64,000 nucleotides of DNA from Streptomyces sp. NBC_01224. Its GTDB lineage: Bacteria; Actinomycetota; Actinomycetes; Streptomycetales; Streptomycetaceae. The stretch is taken from the NCBI RefSeq assembly GCF_036002945.1, contig NZ_CP108529.1, positions 2,356,001 through 2,420,000 on the forward strand, given 5' to 3'. The translations under genes and the position numbers were made by a program. The notes below the pieces were generated by a model. The model did no database searches. It was not told the origin of the DNA and saw only the letters and a list, made by a program, of their open reading frames with translations. The first letter of the stretch is position 1. Each line of letters begins with the position of its first letter. This document shows, piece after piece, positions 62,649 to 64,000 of this stretch.

Positions 62649-64000
62649 CTACTGGTCGTTGGCCTTGGCTGCCGCGTCGATAGCCGCGAGTGAGCGGCGC
62701 GCCTGGTTGCGGTCGGTGGTGTACCAGAAATCGGGCAGCGAGGCGCGCAGATAGCTGCCGTACCGGGCGTTGGCCAGCCGCGGATCGAGCACCGCGACCA
62801 CTCCCTTGTCGCCCGTGGCCCGTACGAGCCGGCCGGCGCCCTGAGCCATCAGCAGCGCGGCATGCGTCGCCGCGACGGCCATGAATCCATTGCCTCCAGC
62901 CTCCTCAACCGCCTTCTGGCGTGCGCTCATCAGCGGGTCGTCGGGACGTGGGAACGGAATCCTGTCCATGACCACCAGCTGGCAGCTGGCCCCGGGCACA
63001 TCCACGCCCTGCCAGAGCGACAGCGTGCCGAAGAGGCAGGTCTCGGGATCGGCTGCGAAGTTCTTGATCAGCTCTCCGAGGGTCTCCTCGCCCTGCAGCA
63101 GGATCGGCTTGCCGACTCGGCCGCGCATTTCCTCGGCGGCGGCCTGGGCCGCCCGCATGGACGAGAACAGACCGAGGGTGCGCCCGCCCGCCGCCTCCAC
63201 CAGTTCGGCGAGTTCATCCAGCATGTCGGTGCGAGAACCCTCCCGACCGGGCGTGGCCAGATGCCTGGCGACGTACAGGATTCCCTGCTTCGGGTAGTCG
63301 AACGGCGACCCGACGTCGAGTCCCTTCCACTGCGGAATGTCGTCGCCCGCAGTGCCTTCGGGAGCGAGTCCGAGCGACGCCCCCACCCCGTTGAAATCCC
63401 CACCGAGCTTGAGCGTGGCCGAGGTGAGGACGACGGACCGCTCGGCGAAGAGCTTCTCGCGCAGAAGTCCGGATACGGAGAGCGGGGCGACCCGCACTGA
63501 GGCGCCGAAACGGTCATGACGCTCGTACCAGACGACGTCGTACTCCGAGCCTTGGGTGATGCGCTCGGCGACGCCGTGAATCGTCTCCACCGATGCGAGT
63601 GCCTGCTTGCGGACGGCGTCCTCGTCCTGGACGGACTTGTCCCGGGTGGCGCCCAGGGCCGAGATCACCGTACGCGCGGCGTCACGAAGCGCCAGCAGCG
63701 CGTATCCGAGGTCCTCGGGGACCTCTTCCAGGCGACCGGGGAGCGCCAGCTCCATCACTCGCTCGAAGCCCTCCGACGCGGTCTGCAGGGCGTCAGCCGC
63801 CTTCTCGTTGACCAGCTTCGCCGCTCGGCGCACCGCGCGGTTGACCTGGCCGGGGGTGAGCTCGCCGGTGGCCACTCCGGTGACCCTGGAGACCAGCTCA
63901 TGGGCCTCGTCGACGATCAGTACCTCATGCTGCGGAAGCACAGGGGCGCCCTCGATGGCATCGATGGCGAGGAGGGCGTGATTGGTGACGACGACATCGG
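62649..64000 (-). CDS. DinG-type ATP-dependent DNA helicase (5' end outside window)
   Basis: 450 codons are visible, reading in from the right edge (first visible residues DVVVTNHALLAID). Superfamily 2 XPD/DinG motifs are VDEAHEL, VLTSATL and QGAGRLVRATGDKG; WQGVDVPGASCQLVVMDRIPFP is typical of DinG. The Walker A motif and any iron-sulfur cysteines would be upstream, outside the window. It is convergent with lexA. DinG relatives unwind forked DNA and D-loops and are often SOS-induced, which cannot be tested here as its promoter is not present. Confidence 0.88.
   Translation of the reverse strand, partial: DVVVTNHALLAIDAIEGAPVLPQHEVLIVDEAHELVSRVTGVATGELTPGQVNRAVRRAAKLVNEKAADALQTASEGFERVMELALPGRLEEVPEDLGYALLALRDAARTVISALGATRDKSVQDEDAVRKQALASVETIHGVAERITQGSEYDVVWYERHDRFGASVRVAPLSVSGLLREKLFAERSVVLTSATLKLGGDFNGVGASLGLAPEGTAGDDIPQWKGLDVGSPFDYPKQGILYVARHLATPGREGSRTDMLDELAELVEAAGGRTLGLFSSMRAAQAAAEEMRGRVGKPILLQGEETLGELIKNFAADPETCLFGTLSLWQGVDVPGASCQLVVMDRIPFPRPDDPLMSARQKAVEEAGGNGFMAVAATHAALLMAQGAGRLVRATGDKGVVAVLDPRLANARYGSYLRASLPDFWYTTDRNQARRSLAAIDAAAKANDQ

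Overview
The window is a chromosomal segment of a Streptomyces (high-GC actinomycete). Third codon positions are almost all G or C, there are GTG and TTG starts and GTGA stop/start overlaps, and the principal sigma factor carries the Lys/Ala-rich N-terminal linker of HrdB. It also encodes actinobacterial-type ParC/ParE, a B12-dependent ribonucleotide reductase with NrdR, and LexA with an actinobacterial SOS box. From memory, gene order follows S. coelicolor from about SCO5844 down to SCO5802 (ptsH, parC, parE, hrdB, rnhB, nrdJ-nrdR, lexA). No database search was run, so this is recollection.

Layout. 1-9.3 kb: a DUF5998 protein (cut by the window edge), a GNAT/acyl-CoA-ligase fusion of the PatA type, HPr, a GntR regulator, an M23 peptidase behind a c-di-AMP (ydaO-type) riboswitch, and an active/inactive M16 protease pair. 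9.5-24 kb: parC, a CobW GTPase, two divergent citrate-synthase-like genes (one fused to a DNA-binding HTH) around a repeat-bearing intergenic region, a LacI regulator, a CitA/DcuS-type two-component system, an ActP-like symporter with its DUF485 partner, and a NarL-type two-component operon with a membrane protein. 24-35 kb: parE, a zinc-ribbon-like small protein, a secreted trypsin-like protease, hrdB, a FadR regulator, an ABC ATPase-permease fusion, an NrtR-like NUDIX regulator and a DUF4192 protein.

35.2-46.7 kb is a disrupted zone. The first ~38 codons of a plus-strand recQ lie at 35159-35273, and its C-terminal end, itself internally deleted, lies at 46506-46709. The ~11 kb between them holds truncated SDR and MFS genes, remnants of IS701, Tn3 and ISL3-type transposases, an intact operon (ECF sigma factor, Ser/Thr/Pro-rich membrane protein, polyprenol-phosphate glycosyltransferase, membrane mannosyltransferase-like protein), an intact but inverted RecQ with a C-terminal phosphoribosyltransferase-like domain, a CmtR-like metal sensor beside a frameshifted cation transporter, and a PP2C phosphatase. 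I read this as an island that split the resident recQ and brought, or kept, a diverged copy.

47-64 kb returns to conserved order: two hypothetical proteins, rnhB, a decayed DUF4173 membrane protein, an ADP-ribosylglycohydrolase, a histidine phosphatase, an ABC-F protein divergent from a TetR repressor, DUF4937, DUF1152 and TerD proteins, then nrdR-nrdJ (two candidate NrdR boxes 31 bp apart), lexA (SOS box) and a DinG-type helicase running off the right edge. Themes: DNA topology and repair (parC, parE, recQ, rnhB, lexA, dinG, nrdRJ), organic-acid sensing and uptake (citrate synthase pair, CitA/CitB system, ActP), and cell-envelope functions (M23, glycosyltransferases).
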